Source: Salegentibacter salarius (GTDB lineage Bacteria > Bacteroidota > Bacteroidia > Flavobacteriales > Flavobacteriaceae). Taken from it: 64,000 nucleotides of DNA. The translations under genes and the position numbers were made by a program. The notes below the pieces were generated by a model. The model was not told where the DNA came from. It worked only from the letters and a program-made list of their open reading frames with translations, and searched no databases. Within the stretch, counting starts at the first letter, position 1. Every line of letters begins with the position of its first letter. Positions 6,800 to 15,777 of this stretch are shown in pieces. Location of the stretch: positions 124,001-188,000 of the forward strand of contig NZ_FVZF01000003.1 in NCBI RefSeq assembly GCF_900168265.1. The letters are read 5' to 3'.

Positions 6800-9274
6800 A
6801 TGAATAGAAACCAACTCAAAAAATTAGCCGAAACCTGGTTTTCTAACCAGGGGTGGAAACCTTTTGCTTTTCAGAAGCAAACCTGGACGGCTTTTTTACA
6901 GAAAAAAAACGGACTCTTAAACGCACCAACGGGTAGCGGAAAAACTTACGCACTTTGGGTGCCAATAGTGCTGGATTATTTAAAGAAAAATCCCGATTAT
7001 AAAAGGAAGCAAAAAAAAGGATTAAAAGCTATTTGGATCACCCCACTTCGTGCCCTTTCGGTAGAAATTGAACAGTCGGCGCAACGATTTGCTGATGAAA
7101 CTGGGAGTGGTTTAACCGTAGGAATTCGCACGGGAGATACCCCACAAAAAGTTCGCGCAGCGCAAAAAAAATCAATGCCCGATTTACTTATTACCACGCC
7201 CGAAAGTTTGCAATTATTGCTTTCTTCAAAAAACTACGATAAAACTTTTAAAAACCTAAGCGCCGTGGTGGTTGATGAATGGCACGAATTACTGGGTACC
7301 AAGCGCGGCGTGCAAATGGAACTCGCTTTATCGCGTTTAAAAACGGTTTCAGAAGATTTACGAATTTGGGGAATTTCAGCAACGATTGGGAATTTAGAGC
7401 AGGCGCGGGAAGTTTTGCTCGGTCCAAATTCCGAAGCCTTTCAGAATTCGGTATTGATAAGAGCGAACTTGAAGAAGAAGATCAGCGTGAAATCTATTAT
7501 TCCAGAGAAAATGGAAAAGTTTCCCTGGCGGGGACATTTAGGGTTACATTTGATTGATGAAGTAGTGCCGATTATTAAAAACTCCAGAACCACTTTGCTC
7601 TTCACTAATACTCGCTCACAATGCGAACTTTGGTTTCAGAAATTAATGCATAAATATCCAGAATTTGCCGGGGAAGTAGCGATGCATCACGGTAGCATTA
7701 ATAAAGAAACCAGGCTTTGGGTTGAACAGGCCATTAGAAATGAAACTTTAAAAGCTGTGGTTTGCACTTCCAGCCTGGATTTGGGAGTGGATTTTGCGCC
7801 GGTAGAAACCATTATTCAAATTGGCGGGCCAAAAGGTGTGGCCAGGTTTTTACAACGAGCTGGAAGAAGCGGCCACCAACCGGGAAAAGAAAGTGTAATT
7901 CATTTTTTACCCACGCACGCTATAGAACTTATTGAAGCTTCAGCTTTACAAAAAGCAGTGCAAAAAGCGGCGGTGGAAGATAGAATTCCGTATTTGTTAA
8001 GTTTTGATGTTCTGGTGCAATACCTTACTACTTTGGCGGTTTCTAATGGTTTTTTACCGAAGGAGATTTGGCCGGAAATTAAATCTACGTTTTGTTTTCA
8101 GGGCATTACTGAAGATAAATGGTTATGGATCTTGAATTTCGTTACCAAAGGCAGCCAGAGTTTGCAGGCTTATGATGAATACAAGAAAATTGAAATTGAA
8201 GAAGACGGTCTTTTTAAAGTAAATAACCGTGGAATTGCGATGCGTCACCGCTTGCAAATAGGAACAATTGTGAGCGATGCGGTTTTAAGTGTAAAATACC
8301 TAAAAGGCGGTTATATTGGCACGATTGAAGAATGGTTTATTTCCAAACTTACACCCGGCGATGTATTCACTTTTGCCGGTAGAAACCTGGAATTGGTGCG
8401 CATAAAAAGTATGCAGGTTTTAGTTAGAAAATCGAAGAAAAAGACTTCTAAAGTCCCTAGTTGGATGGGCGGGAGAATGGCCTTTTCGGCGCAAATGAGT
8501 GAACTGCTTCGGGAAGAAATGTATGCGGCATCAGCTTCGACTTCTACAGATTCTTCGGAAAAATCAGAAGAATTAAAAGCTTTACAGCCAATTTTGGAGC
8601 GGCAACAAAAAGAATCGATTATCCCTAAACAGAATGAGTTTTTAATTGAAACTTTTAAAACCCGGGAAGGTTATCACGCGATCTTTTATCCTTTTGAGGG
8701 CCGTTTTGTACACGAGGCTTTGGGAAGTTTATTAGCGTATCGCATCAGTTTGCTCTCGCCAATTTCATTTAGTATAGCTTTTAATGACTATGGTTTTGAA
8801 TTGCTCTCAGACCAGGAAATTGATATGCAGCAAGTTTTGGATAACGATCTTTTTTCCGCAGCATATTTAATGGATGATCTTTACAAAAGTTTAAACGCTA
8901 CAGAAATGGCCAGGCGAAAATTCAGGGATATTGCAGTAATTGCCGGGATGGTTTTTACCGGTTACCCGAACAAATTGATTAAAAGCAAGCATTTACAAAG
9001 TAGCTCCCAATTATTGTTCAGCGTTTTTAAAGATTATGAAGATGATAATTTATTGTATTTACAATCCTTCAGAGAAACTTTTGAGCATCAGTTGGAAGAA
9101 GGCCGATTAAGAATGGCTTTAGAGCGCATTCAACATCAAAAGATTATTTGGAAAAACTGCGAAAAACCAACGCCGTTTTCTTTTCCGATCATCACAGACC
9201 GATTAAGAGAAAAATTATCTTCAGAAAAACTGGAAGATAGGATTAAAAGAATGCTGAAAAGCCTTGAAAATTAG
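6800..9274 (+). CDS. Ligase-associated DEXH-box helicase (Lhr-like)
   Basis: 824 residues. Walker A NAPTGSGKTY is at 41-50, the DEXH box reads DEWH at 159-162, and SAT (SATIG) and the motif VI section QRAGRSGHQPG are present. After the two RecA lobes the protein has the winged-helix and Lhr-specific C-terminal regions. This is the third member of the exonuclease-ligase-helicase cluster, where the helicase presumably remodels DNA or displaces strands during repair. The last four bases overlap the convergent DUF1440 gene. The metallophosphoesterase gene (pdeM) that normally follows this helicase is missing. Confidence 0.95.
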   Translation: MNRNQLKKLAETWFSNQGWKPFAFQKQTWTAFLQKKNGLLNAPTGSGKTYALWVPIVLDYLKKNPDYKRKQKKGLKAIWITPLRALSVEIEQSAQRFADETGSGLTVGIRTGDTPQKVRAAQKKSMPDLLITTPESLQLLLSSKNYDKTFKNLSAVVVDEWHELLGTKRGVQMELALSRLKTVSEDLRIWGISATIGNLEQAREVLLGPNSEAFQNSVLIRANLKKKISVKSIIPEKMEKFPWRGHLGLHLIDEVVPIIKNSRTTLLFTNTRSQCELWFQKLMHKYPEFAGEVAMHHGSINKETRLWVEQAIRNETLKAVVCTSSLDLGVDFAPVETIIQIGGPKGVARFLQRAGRSGHQPGKESVIHFLPTHAIELIEASALQKAVQKAAVEDRIPYLLSFDVLVQYLTTLAVSNGFLPKEIWPEIKSTFCFQGITEDKWLWILNFVTKGSQSLQAYDEYKKIEIEEDGLFKVNNRGIAMRHRLQIGTIVSDAVLSVKYLKGGYIGTIEEWFISKLTPGDVFTFAGRNLELVRIKSMQVLVRKSKKKTSKVPSWMGGRMAFSAQMSELLREEMYAASASTSTDSSEKSEELKALQPILERQQKESIIPKQNEFLIETFKTREGYHAIFYPFEGRFVHEALGSLLAYRISLLSPISFSIAFNDYGFELLSDQEIDMQQVLDNDLFSAAYLMDDLYKSLNATEMARRKFRDIAVIAGMVFTGYPNKLIKSKHLQSSSQLLFSVFKDYEDDNLLYLQSFRETFEHQLEEGRLRMALERIQHQKIIWKNCEKPTPFSFPIITDRLREKLSSEKLEDRIKRMLKSLEN

Positions 9275-9780
9275 TCTCTCTCGTTTAATCTTTGCAAAAC
9301 TGTGCTGCGAACCACTTCAGTAGTAATACCAAAAAGAACGTGGGCGAATAGTTCGTTAAATTGCATTCTTATAGGAACATCTGTAGGTTTTGGCTCCAGT
9401 CCCATCATGGGTAGCGAAGTTTCGTGAGTCGAAATCCAGGTAGAACCGCCTAAGATTATTCCGTCTGTAATATTTAATTTTTCATTGTCTTTTTTGCCGA
9501 AACCGTAAGCCGCACCAACACTGGCACCAATTGGGAAATTCACTAATTGTTCGGCTAATTCTTCATTATCAACACTTATGGGAGAACCGGTGATTTTTGT
9601 AGAAAGCTCATCTACAATTTTAATTTGAGCTGAACGCTGCTCCACTTCCCGCACAGTTAAAAAATGTTCTACCAGGCTTTTTACCGCCGTTCCCGCTAAT
9701 CCGCCAATTACTCCGGCCAATAATCCACGACCGGCTGCTTTAGAATAAGAATCTTTTTTCAATAAGGTTTGTACTTTCAT
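9271..9780 (-). CDS. DUF1440 (YagU-like) membrane-associated protein
   Basis: 169 residues. It has a glycine-rich hydrophobic segment near the N-terminus (GLLAGVIGGLAGTAV, about 19-33), a second weak one around 85-95, and a third in the middle, and ends with FNELFAHVLFGITTEVVR, which resembles the C-terminal signature of the YagU/DUF1440 family. Function unknown. It converges on and overlaps the helicase gene by 4 bp. The family call is by eye and only moderately sure. Confidence 0.6.
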   Translation of the reverse strand: MKVQTLLKKDSYSKAAGRGLLAGVIGGLAGTAVKSLVEHFLTVREVEQRSAQIKIVDELSTKITGSPISVDNEELAEQLVNFPIGASVGAAYGFGKKDNEKLNITDGIILGGSTWISTHETSLPMMGLEPKPTDVPIRMQFNELFAHVLFGITTEVVRSTVLQRLNERD

Positions 9781-9870
9781 ATTGTATGATTTTACATATT
9801 AAAACTATCCATTATGTGAGTTTTCTACAATTGTTTAACAAGGATTTAGCAGCAGAAATTTAAAATTTGG

Positions 9871-9878
9871 TAATTTTG
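9871..9878 (+). promoter_or_regulatory. -7 promoter element TAATTTTG directly before the omega-amidase-like gene
   Basis: TAATTTTG ends 3 bases before the ATG at 9882, so the mRNA would be leaderless or nearly so if this element is used. Confidence 0.45.
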
Positions 9879-9881
9879 GGT

Positions 9882-10661
9882 ATGGCACAAAAACTAAATA
9901 CCGCGATAATACAGGCAAATTTAAAGTGGGAAGATCCGCAGGAAAATAGAAGTCTTTTTTCAAAGGAGATCAAAGCACTTTCTGAAGATGTCGATCTAAT
10001 TATCCTCCCCGAAATGTTCACTACTGGTTTTAGCATGAATGCTGAAAGATTGGCCGAACAGACCGATGGTTTAAGTTTACAGTGGATGCGTGAAATTGCA
10101 AAACTGAAAGATGCAGCGGTAACCGGAAGCCTGATCATAACCGAAAATAATAATTATTACAACCGACTTTTCTTTGTTTTTCCTGACGGAACTTATAAAA
10201 TCTATGATAAGCGCCACACTTTTACTTTGGCCAACGAACATAAAACCTATACTGCCGGAAAAGAAAGATTGGTGGTTGAATATAAGGGCTGGAAAATTTG
10301 TCCGCTGGTTTGCTACGACCTGAGATTCCCGGTTTTTTCGAGAAATACCGAAGATTATGATCTGTTGATCTATGTTGCCAATTGGCCAAAGAAACGGGTT
10401 TTTGCCTGGGATGTACTTTTAAAAGCCCGCGCTATAGAAAATATGAGTTACTGCATTGGTGTAAACCGAACCGGAAAAGATGGAAATAAAGCCGAATATA
10501 ATGGGCATACCGCAGTCTACGACGGTTTAGGCCAAAACATAACCGACTTGGATAGGGACGAGCCTTTTGTGCAGGAAATTGCCCTGGATAAAAAGCAATT
10601 GGAAGAAACCCGAAGTCATTTCAAATTCCTCCAGGATCGCGATGAATTTACTCTAAAGTAA
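9882..10661 (+). CDS. Nitrilase-superfamily hydrolase, omega-amidase (YafV)-like
   Basis: 259 residues from ATG 9882; an upstream TTG would add five residues but overlaps the -7 element. The nitrilase catalytic triad is visible: Glu44 in LPEMFTTGFSM, Lys110 in YDKRHTF, and Cys144 in CPLVCYDLRFP. LPEMFTTGF is typical of YafV-type omega-amidases, which hydrolyse alpha-ketoglutaramate or alpha-ketosuccinamate formed by glutamine or methionine-salvage transaminases. The 3' end overlaps the convergent Ig-like lipoprotein gene by 14 bp. The exact substrate is inferred. Confidence 0.88.
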   Translation: MAQKLNTAIIQANLKWEDPQENRSLFSKEIKALSEDVDLIILPEMFTTGFSMNAERLAEQTDGLSLQWMREIAKLKDAAVTGSLIITENNNYYNRLFFVFPDGTYKIYDKRHTFTLANEHKTYTAGKERLVVEYKGWKICPLVCYDLRFPVFSRNTEDYDLLIYVANWPKKRVFAWDVLLKARAIENMSYCIGVNRTGKDGNKAEYNGHTAVYDGLGQNITDLDRDEPFVQEIALDKKQLEETRSHFKFLQDRDEFTLK

Positions 10662-12261
10662 AAGTCTCTGGCATATCCCAGTTAGACCTTACATCTATGG
10701 TATCCCGGTAATATTGGATTTCTTCAGGCTGAATTCTCTTTAGATAATTCCCGGTGTCCCATTTTCGATTTTCATTATTATCAAAAATAACCCGAATAAG
10801 ATATTTTCCGGGCTTTAAAAATCTGAAATGTAAATTAGTATCACCGTTAGAATATTTTTCGGCCTGTACTTCACCTTTTTCATTAGTGAGTTGAACCAAC
10901 AGCGGAAAACGATTCACATTTTGCAGCGTTAAAATAATACTTCCATAATCTGCATAAGATTTGGTGTTAAGTGTATTTCTAATTGTATCGTTGGTGTCTC
11001 CAAAGAGATCGGTTACCGCGCCGGGTAAGGTCATTACCTGGTATTTACTGCTTTCTTCTTTATCGAAAGAAATTACGATTTCATTCTCCAGACTGCGCAT
11101 TTCAGCATTAAAAGGTACTAAAGTAGAATCTCCATCCCTTATGCTAATCAAGTCCTGGTCAAAATCTGTTATTGGGGTGTTTGCTCGTAAGCGATAACTT
11201 TGTTCAAACTCTATAGATCCAGTGGGTTCTGAAGTAATTTGAAGGGAATCCCGTTCAGCTTCGGCTATCTTTGTAAATAAGGTGTCACGTCTCTTTGGAC
11301 TTACCACTTCAAAAGAAAGACTGTCGTTTTCAGGCCTTATATTATACCAATAATACAGCGTATCGGTTTTTCGATCTTTTACAATTCTGGACTGGAAGCC
11401 TTCCGGTTTTGGAGTTAGCAGGTTAATTTCCACGCTATCTACACCTTTGGAGCCTTCGTATCCAAAAAGTATTTGATTTCCTTTTAATAATTTTGGGCGT
11501 TCCGCTTCAAATTCTAATTTCTCTTTAAAAATGGTAATGTCGTAAGTGGAATCTGTGGGAAGCGTGATATAGTTTTTTACAAAACCTATTTTTTCGGTTT
11601 TAGGATTGAAATTATAATTATCGTTTTTGTCTTCAACAGCAAGTATTTGGTAAGTACCTTCTTTAAGGTTTTCAAGCTCAAAATTCACGGTACTGTCTAA
11701 AGTATAGGTGATGTATCTGGGCGTTTCTTTATATACTAATGAATCTGAAAAAATAGAATCTACTTCATATAAAAAAATCGAAATAAATTCTGAAGGAGCT
11801 TTTAGGTAAGCGTCTTTTATTGTTCCTGAAATTTTTAAGGAATCAAGGTAATCTCCGGTAGAAAATACGTACTTGAAATAGGGCAGTGGATTGCCTTCGT
11901 TATTATCTACAATGCTTTTCCCAAAATTAATGGTGTAAGTGGTATTTTCCTGAAGCGAATCTAAGTTTTGTATGCGCACATCTTTACGCGCCGATCCCAT
12001 TGGCATGATGCTGGGGCGTGGTTCTATTGGCGGGGAAATTACTATTTGCTGCCGGGCATCTTCCAGTTTTATGTATTCGTTGAAAAAGATCCTTATCTCA
12101 TCGGCATCGAAATTCGTGTTGTAATTTTCAGGATTTGCCCTAATAAATTTTGGCGGTTCTTCATCTTCAGGACCACCTTCTGGCATTCCTTTTTTGGCAC
12201 ATTGAACACAGAGCAAAACCAGCGCAGCAACTATTAAAATTCCGGGAATTCGTTTCAGCAT
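10648..12261 (-). CDS. Ig-like (Big_5) domain outer-membrane lipoprotein
   Basis: 537 residues. A lipoprotein signal peptide ends in the lipobox LLCVQC (Cys21), followed by an acidic stretch (GGPEDEEPP) fitting surface or outer-membrane sorting in Bacteroidota. Residues about 35-115 form a bacterial Ig-like (Big_5/SbsA-type) domain (FNEYIKLEDARQQIVISPP). The remainder is beta-rich with repeated short domains and a C-terminal section seen in flavobacterial Ig-like lipoproteins. Role unknown, probably envelope-associated. Convergent 14-bp overlap with the hydrolase gene. Confidence 0.85.
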   Translation of the reverse strand: MLKRIPGILIVAALVLLCVQCAKKGMPEGGPEDEEPPKFIRANPENYNTNFDADEIRIFFNEYIKLEDARQQIVISPPIEPRPSIMPMGSARKDVRIQNLDSLQENTTYTINFGKSIVDNNEGNPLPYFKYVFSTGDYLDSLKISGTIKDAYLKAPSEFISIFLYEVDSIFSDSLVYKETPRYITYTLDSTVNFELENLKEGTYQILAVEDKNDNYNFNPKTEKIGFVKNYITLPTDSTYDITIFKEKLEFEAERPKLLKGNQILFGYEGSKGVDSVEINLLTPKPEGFQSRIVKDRKTDTLYYWYNIRPENDSLSFEVVSPKRRDTLFTKIAEAERDSLQITSEPTGSIEFEQSYRLRANTPITDFDQDLISIRDGDSTLVPFNAEMRSLENEIVISFDKEESSKYQVMTLPGAVTDLFGDTNDTIRNTLNTKSYADYGSIILTLQNVNRFPLLVQLTNEKGEVQAEKYSNGDTNLHFRFLKPGKYLIRVIFDNNENRKWDTGNYLKRIQPEEIQYYRDTIDVRSNWDMPETFTLE

Positions 12262-12319
12262 AATTAAAAAATGAAATCTAAAGACAAAGAAACAATTATT
12301 TTAGGTTTTAACGCGGGTA

Positions 12320-13000
12320 TCAATCTGTAATTGCCATTGTGGCAATACTTAATTTCGTGTTTTTAATTTTTAGAAGTTTATTTCCGCAGGCTTCCAGGGT
12401 TGCGCCGGTAGTGACAAGATCGTCTACCAGTAAAAGATGTTTGTTTTCTAATTTTTCAGGATTTTCTACCATAAATGTAGCGTCAATACTACCCCATCTA
12501 CTTAAACGCTTTTTAAATGTTTGGGTTCTGGAAGTTGATTTCTTTACCAGGACGTCCTCAATAAATTCAGCGTCCAATTTTTTTGCGAGTTCTTTTCCAA
12601 ATTCCGTTACCTGATTAAAACCTCTTTTCTTTAGTTTCTGACGATGAAGAGGAACCGGAATTACGCAATCTATACCTTTAAAACCTTGATGTGACGCTAA
12701 CGCCTTACCAAGCCAGTTTCCCAGAAAAATTCCAACCTCTTCCTGCTTTTTGTATTTGAGATTATGAATAAGGTTTTGCACCATTCCTTTCTTTTTGAAA
12801 TAAAGCAAAGAAGTAGCATTTTCAAGGCTTAAGCGGGCATCGAATACTTTCCTGGTGGTATTCTCGTTATCAAAGTGATAATTAGTAGTTGGGAGTTGAT
12901 GCAAACAGGAAGTACAAATTACTTCTTCAGCCTTTAATAATGGGCTGTCACAACAATTACATATTTTAGGATAGAACAGGTTGGCTAAATCGTGAAACAT
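12320..13000 (-). CDS. ComF-family phosphoribosyltransferase-like protein
   Basis: 226 residues. An N-terminal zinc-finger-like part has cysteines 14, 16, 17, 29 and 32 (CNCC...CTSC), and the C-terminal PRTase domain has the PRPP-binding signature LLLVDDLVTTGATLEA. ComF proteins are linked to DNA uptake and recombination in naturally competent bacteria; the biochemical activity is unclear. It is divergently transcribed from the coiled-coil protein at 13062. Confidence 0.9.
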   Translation of the reverse strand: MFHDLANLFYPKICNCCDSPLLKAEEVICTSCLHQLPTTNYHFDNENTTRKVFDARLSLENATSLLYFKKKGMVQNLIHNLKYKKQEEVGIFLGNWLGKALASHQGFKGIDCVIPVPLHRQKLKKRGFNQVTEFGKELAKKLDAEFIEDVLVKKSTSRTQTFKKRLSRWGSIDATFMVENPEKLENKHLLLVDDLVTTGATLEACGNKLLKIKNTKLSIATMAITD

Positions 13001-13061
13001 TTGTTAAGTCCTTGCAGTTTGCCTTAATAAACTCCTAAATTTACAAACAAAATTTATTTAT

Positions 13062-13946
13062 ATGATGACTGAAAAGAAAAATAACACCGCGCTTAAGATC
13101 TTAACGGGAGTTTTGGCCGTGGCCTTACTGGCCCTGGGTATTTATACAATTAAATTCTACAACGAAGAGAAAGAAAATAAAGCGATCCTTACCAAAGAAA
13201 AAGAGGTAATAGAAGATGAGCTTAATGATTTGATCGTGAAATACGATGAAGCCATTGAGGAAAATCAAATTATGGATCAAAACCTTGTAGATGCAAGAAA
13301 TAGAATTGAACGGCTATTAGATTCGGTTGAAGATAATGAAGCTAACCTGGTATTGATTTCGCGCTATCGTCGTGAAATTGGAAACCTGAAAGCTGAAAAA
13401 GACCGTTTGTTTAGAGTGGTAGATAGTTTAAACCGTCAAAACCAAATGATGTCTCAAACTTTAGACAGTACTAATGTAGTTTTAGAGGAACGTACTCGTA
13501 TGTCTGATTCTTTACAAACTACAAATCAGGATCTTTCTAATAAGGTAGATCGTGCAGCCCAGTTAAAAATTACTAATCTACGAGGAGAAGGAGTTATCGT
13601 AAGAAATAGCGGGAAATTAGTAGAAAACGATCGTACCCGAAGGATAGACCAGGTGCGAACTTGCTTTACTATTACAGCTAACGATCTTGCCGGTCCTGGC
13701 GAAAGAGATATGTATGTACAGGTTTATAATCCTGAAAATGAATTGGTAGGTGACGAAATTGTGGTAGAACACGAAGGCGGGGCAATGGTTTACAGTGCAG
13801 CTTCAAAAGTATACTACGAGAATAACGAACTTGATGTTTGTTTACTGGCCAATACCAACGAAGATAAATTACTTGAAGGCACCTATAAAGTATATGTTTA
13901 TGCAAATGCAACTTTATTGGGAACAGCCTCTTTTAACTTAAGATAA
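13062..13946 (+). CDS. Membrane-anchored coiled-coil protein
   Basis: 294 residues. One transmembrane helix lies at about 9-27 (ILTGVLAVALLALGIYTI), followed by a long heptad-rich coiled coil (about 30-170) and a small beta-rich C-terminal domain (about 175-294) containing a conserved-looking RTCFTI segment. Such proteins are common in Flavobacteriia and are sometimes loosely labelled chromosome partitioning proteins; nothing here supports ParA activity (no Walker motif). Start MM: either methionine could be used. Function unknown; probably periplasmic. Confidence 0.75.
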   Translation: MMTEKKNNTALKILTGVLAVALLALGIYTIKFYNEEKENKAILTKEKEVIEDELNDLIVKYDEAIEENQIMDQNLVDARNRIERLLDSVEDNEANLVLISRYRREIGNLKAEKDRLFRVVDSLNRQNQMMSQTLDSTNVVLEERTRMSDSLQTTNQDLSNKVDRAAQLKITNLRGEGVIVRNSGKLVENDRTRRIDQVRTCFTITANDLAGPGERDMYVQVYNPENELVGDEIVVEHEGGAMVYSAASKVYYENNELDVCLLANTNEDKLLEGTYKVYVYANATLLGTASFNLR

Positions 13947-14080
13947 TTAACCACTATTATTCTTGAAATAAAGTGAAAAATCAATTAAAGCGGTTAATCC
14001 CGACTTAGTGAAACTTTGTCGTTACAAAGGTAAGTATTGGAATTGATGAATATTCCGGATTAAAACCTAAAATTCAAAGG

Positions 14081-14110
14081 CCGCCCTGCTGTTTATAAGG
14101 GCGGTTTTTT
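14081..14110 (+). terminator. Terminator upstream of glyS
   Basis: Stem CCGCCCT (14081-14087) with AGGGCGG (14098-14104), then TTTTTT. It ends transcription from the coiled-coil gene; its T-tract abuts the glyS -7 element. Confidence 0.85.
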
Positions 14111-14118
14111 TATTTTTG
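14111..14118 (+). promoter_or_regulatory. -7 promoter element TATTTTTG of glyS
   Basis: TATTTTTG begins directly after the terminator T-run and ends 4 bases before the glyS ATG, which suggests a leaderless or very short-leader mRNA. Confidence 0.5.
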
Positions 14119-14122
14119 CGCT

Positions 14123-15661
14123 ATGGCAAAACAAGAAGACTTTTTTAAAAATGTAATATCCCATGCTAAAGAGTATGGTTATATTTTTGCATCGAGTGAA
14201 ATATACGACGGACTTAGTGCTGTTTATGATTACGGGCAAAATGGGGCCGAATTAAAGAAAAACATCAAAGATTACTGGTGGAAAAGTATGGTGCAACTGC
14301 ATCAGAACATCGTAGGTTTAGATGCGGCAATCTTAATGCACCCAACCACCTGGAAGGCTTCTGGCCACGTAGATGCGTTTAATGATCCTTTAATTGATAA
14401 TAAAGATTCTAAAAAGCGTTATCGCGCCGATGTTTTGGTTGAGGATTATGCTGAAAAGATCAATCAAAAAGCGCAGAAGGAAATTGCAAAGGCGAAAAAA
14501 CGTTTTGGCGATAAGTTCAATGAAGAAGAATTTGTTACTACCAACCCACGGGTACTTCGTTATAAAAAAGAAGAAAAAGAGATTCTTGAGCGCCTTGCCA
14601 AATCACTTACCGATGAAGATCTAGCCGATGTAAAAGCATTAATTGAAGAGTTGGAAATTGCCTGTCCTGAAAGCGGTTCTAAGAACTGGACAGATGTTAA
14701 ACAGTTCAACCTTATGTTTGGCACTAAACTGGGGGCTTCTGCCGATTCTGCCACAGATTTATATCTAAGGCCTGAAACCGCGCAGGGAATTTTTGTAAAC
14801 TTTTCGAATGTGCAAAAAACCGGAAGGATGAAAATTCCTTTTGGAATTGCACAGATAGGAAAAGCTTTCAGAAATGAAATTGTAGCGAGACAATTTATCT
14901 TCCGCCAGCGGGAATTCGAGCAAATGGAGATGCAATTTTTTGTGCGTCCAGGCGAAGAATTAAAATGGTTTGAGCACTGGAAAGAAACCCGCCAGAATTG
15001 GCACGCATCTCTAGGTTTGGGCGAAGAAAACTACCGTTTCCACGATCACGAAAAAATGGCGCATTATGCTAATGCCGCTACAGATATAGAATTTAATTTC
15101 CCATTCGGATTTAAAGAATTGGAAGGGATTCACTCTAGAACAGATTTCGATTTAAAAGCGCACGAAGAACATTCAGGGAAGAAATTGCGTTTCTATGATC
15201 CTGAAATGAAAGAAAATTATGTGCCTTATGTAATTGAAACTTCTATTGGTTTAGATAGAATGTTTTTGGCGGTTTTTTCAGCTTCATTAAAAGAGGAGGA
15301 GCTGGAAGGCGGCACTAGTAGAACAGTTCTAAAACTACCGGCTGTTCTTGCGCCAACTAAAGTTGCGGTTCTTCCGTTAGTTAAAAAAGATGGTTTGCCA
15401 GAGCTTGCCCATGAAATTATAGAAGAATTAAAATGGGATTTTAGAGTTCAGTACGACGAAAAAGATGCGATTGGCCGTAGGTATCGTCGCCAGGATGCTG
15501 CGGGAACTCCGCTTTGTATTACCGTAGATCACGATTCACTTGAAGATAAAAAAGTGACCGTGCGTTTTAGGGATTCCATGGAACAAAAACGAGTTGCAAT
15601 TACAGAGCTTAAAGAGATTATCCAGCAGGAAGTAGATTTTAAAACCTGGATGAAAAAATAG
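14123..15661 (+). CDS. glyS: Glycine--tRNA ligase (dimeric class II type)
   Basis: 512 residues, the size of single-chain alpha2 glycyl-tRNA synthetase (not the two-subunit alpha/beta form). Charges tRNA-Gly with glycine. Class II motif 2 (FRNEIVARQFIFRQREFEQMEM) and motif 3 (ETSIGLDRMFLAV) are clear, the insertion ACPESGSKNW precedes motif 2, and the C-terminal anticodon-binding domain begins near residue 410 (APTKVAVLPL). It starts immediately after a terminator and a TATTTTTG element and is followed by its own strong terminator, so it is monocistronic. Confidence 0.98.
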   Translation: MAKQEDFFKNVISHAKEYGYIFASSEIYDGLSAVYDYGQNGAELKKNIKDYWWKSMVQLHQNIVGLDAAILMHPTTWKASGHVDAFNDPLIDNKDSKKRYRADVLVEDYAEKINQKAQKEIAKAKKRFGDKFNEEEFVTTNPRVLRYKKEEKEILERLAKSLTDEDLADVKALIEELEIACPESGSKNWTDVKQFNLMFGTKLGASADSATDLYLRPETAQGIFVNFSNVQKTGRMKIPFGIAQIGKAFRNEIVARQFIFRQREFEQMEMQFFVRPGEELKWFEHWKETRQNWHASLGLGEENYRFHDHEKMAHYANAATDIEFNFPFGFKELEGIHSRTDFDLKAHEEHSGKKLRFYDPEMKENYVPYVIETSIGLDRMFLAVFSASLKEEELEGGTSRTVLKLPAVLAPTKVAVLPLVKKDGLPELAHEIIEELKWDFRVQYDEKDAIGRRYRRQDAAGTPLCITVDHDSLEDKKVTVRFRDSMEQKRVAITELKEIIQQEVDFKTWMKK

Positions 15662-15684
15662 ATAAAAAGTAATTTTTATTATAG

Positions 15685-15725
15685 AAAAGGAGCGATTAAC
15701 CAAGTTAATCGCTCCTTTTGTTTTT
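15685..15725 (+). terminator. Terminator after glyS
   Basis: A perfect 16-bp stem (15685-15700 with 15704-15719, 3-nt loop) enclosing GGAGCGATTAAC, followed by GTTTTTG. Symmetric enough to act in either direction. Confidence 0.9.
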
Positions 15726-15777
15726 GATAAGCATAGAATCATTATTTTTAGAAAGTAAAAGAAGAAGTCATTTCAAA

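Noticed and set aside
13062-13946. ParA-type chromosome partitioning ATPase
   Set aside because: No Walker motifs; the protein is a single-helix membrane anchor with a coiled coil.
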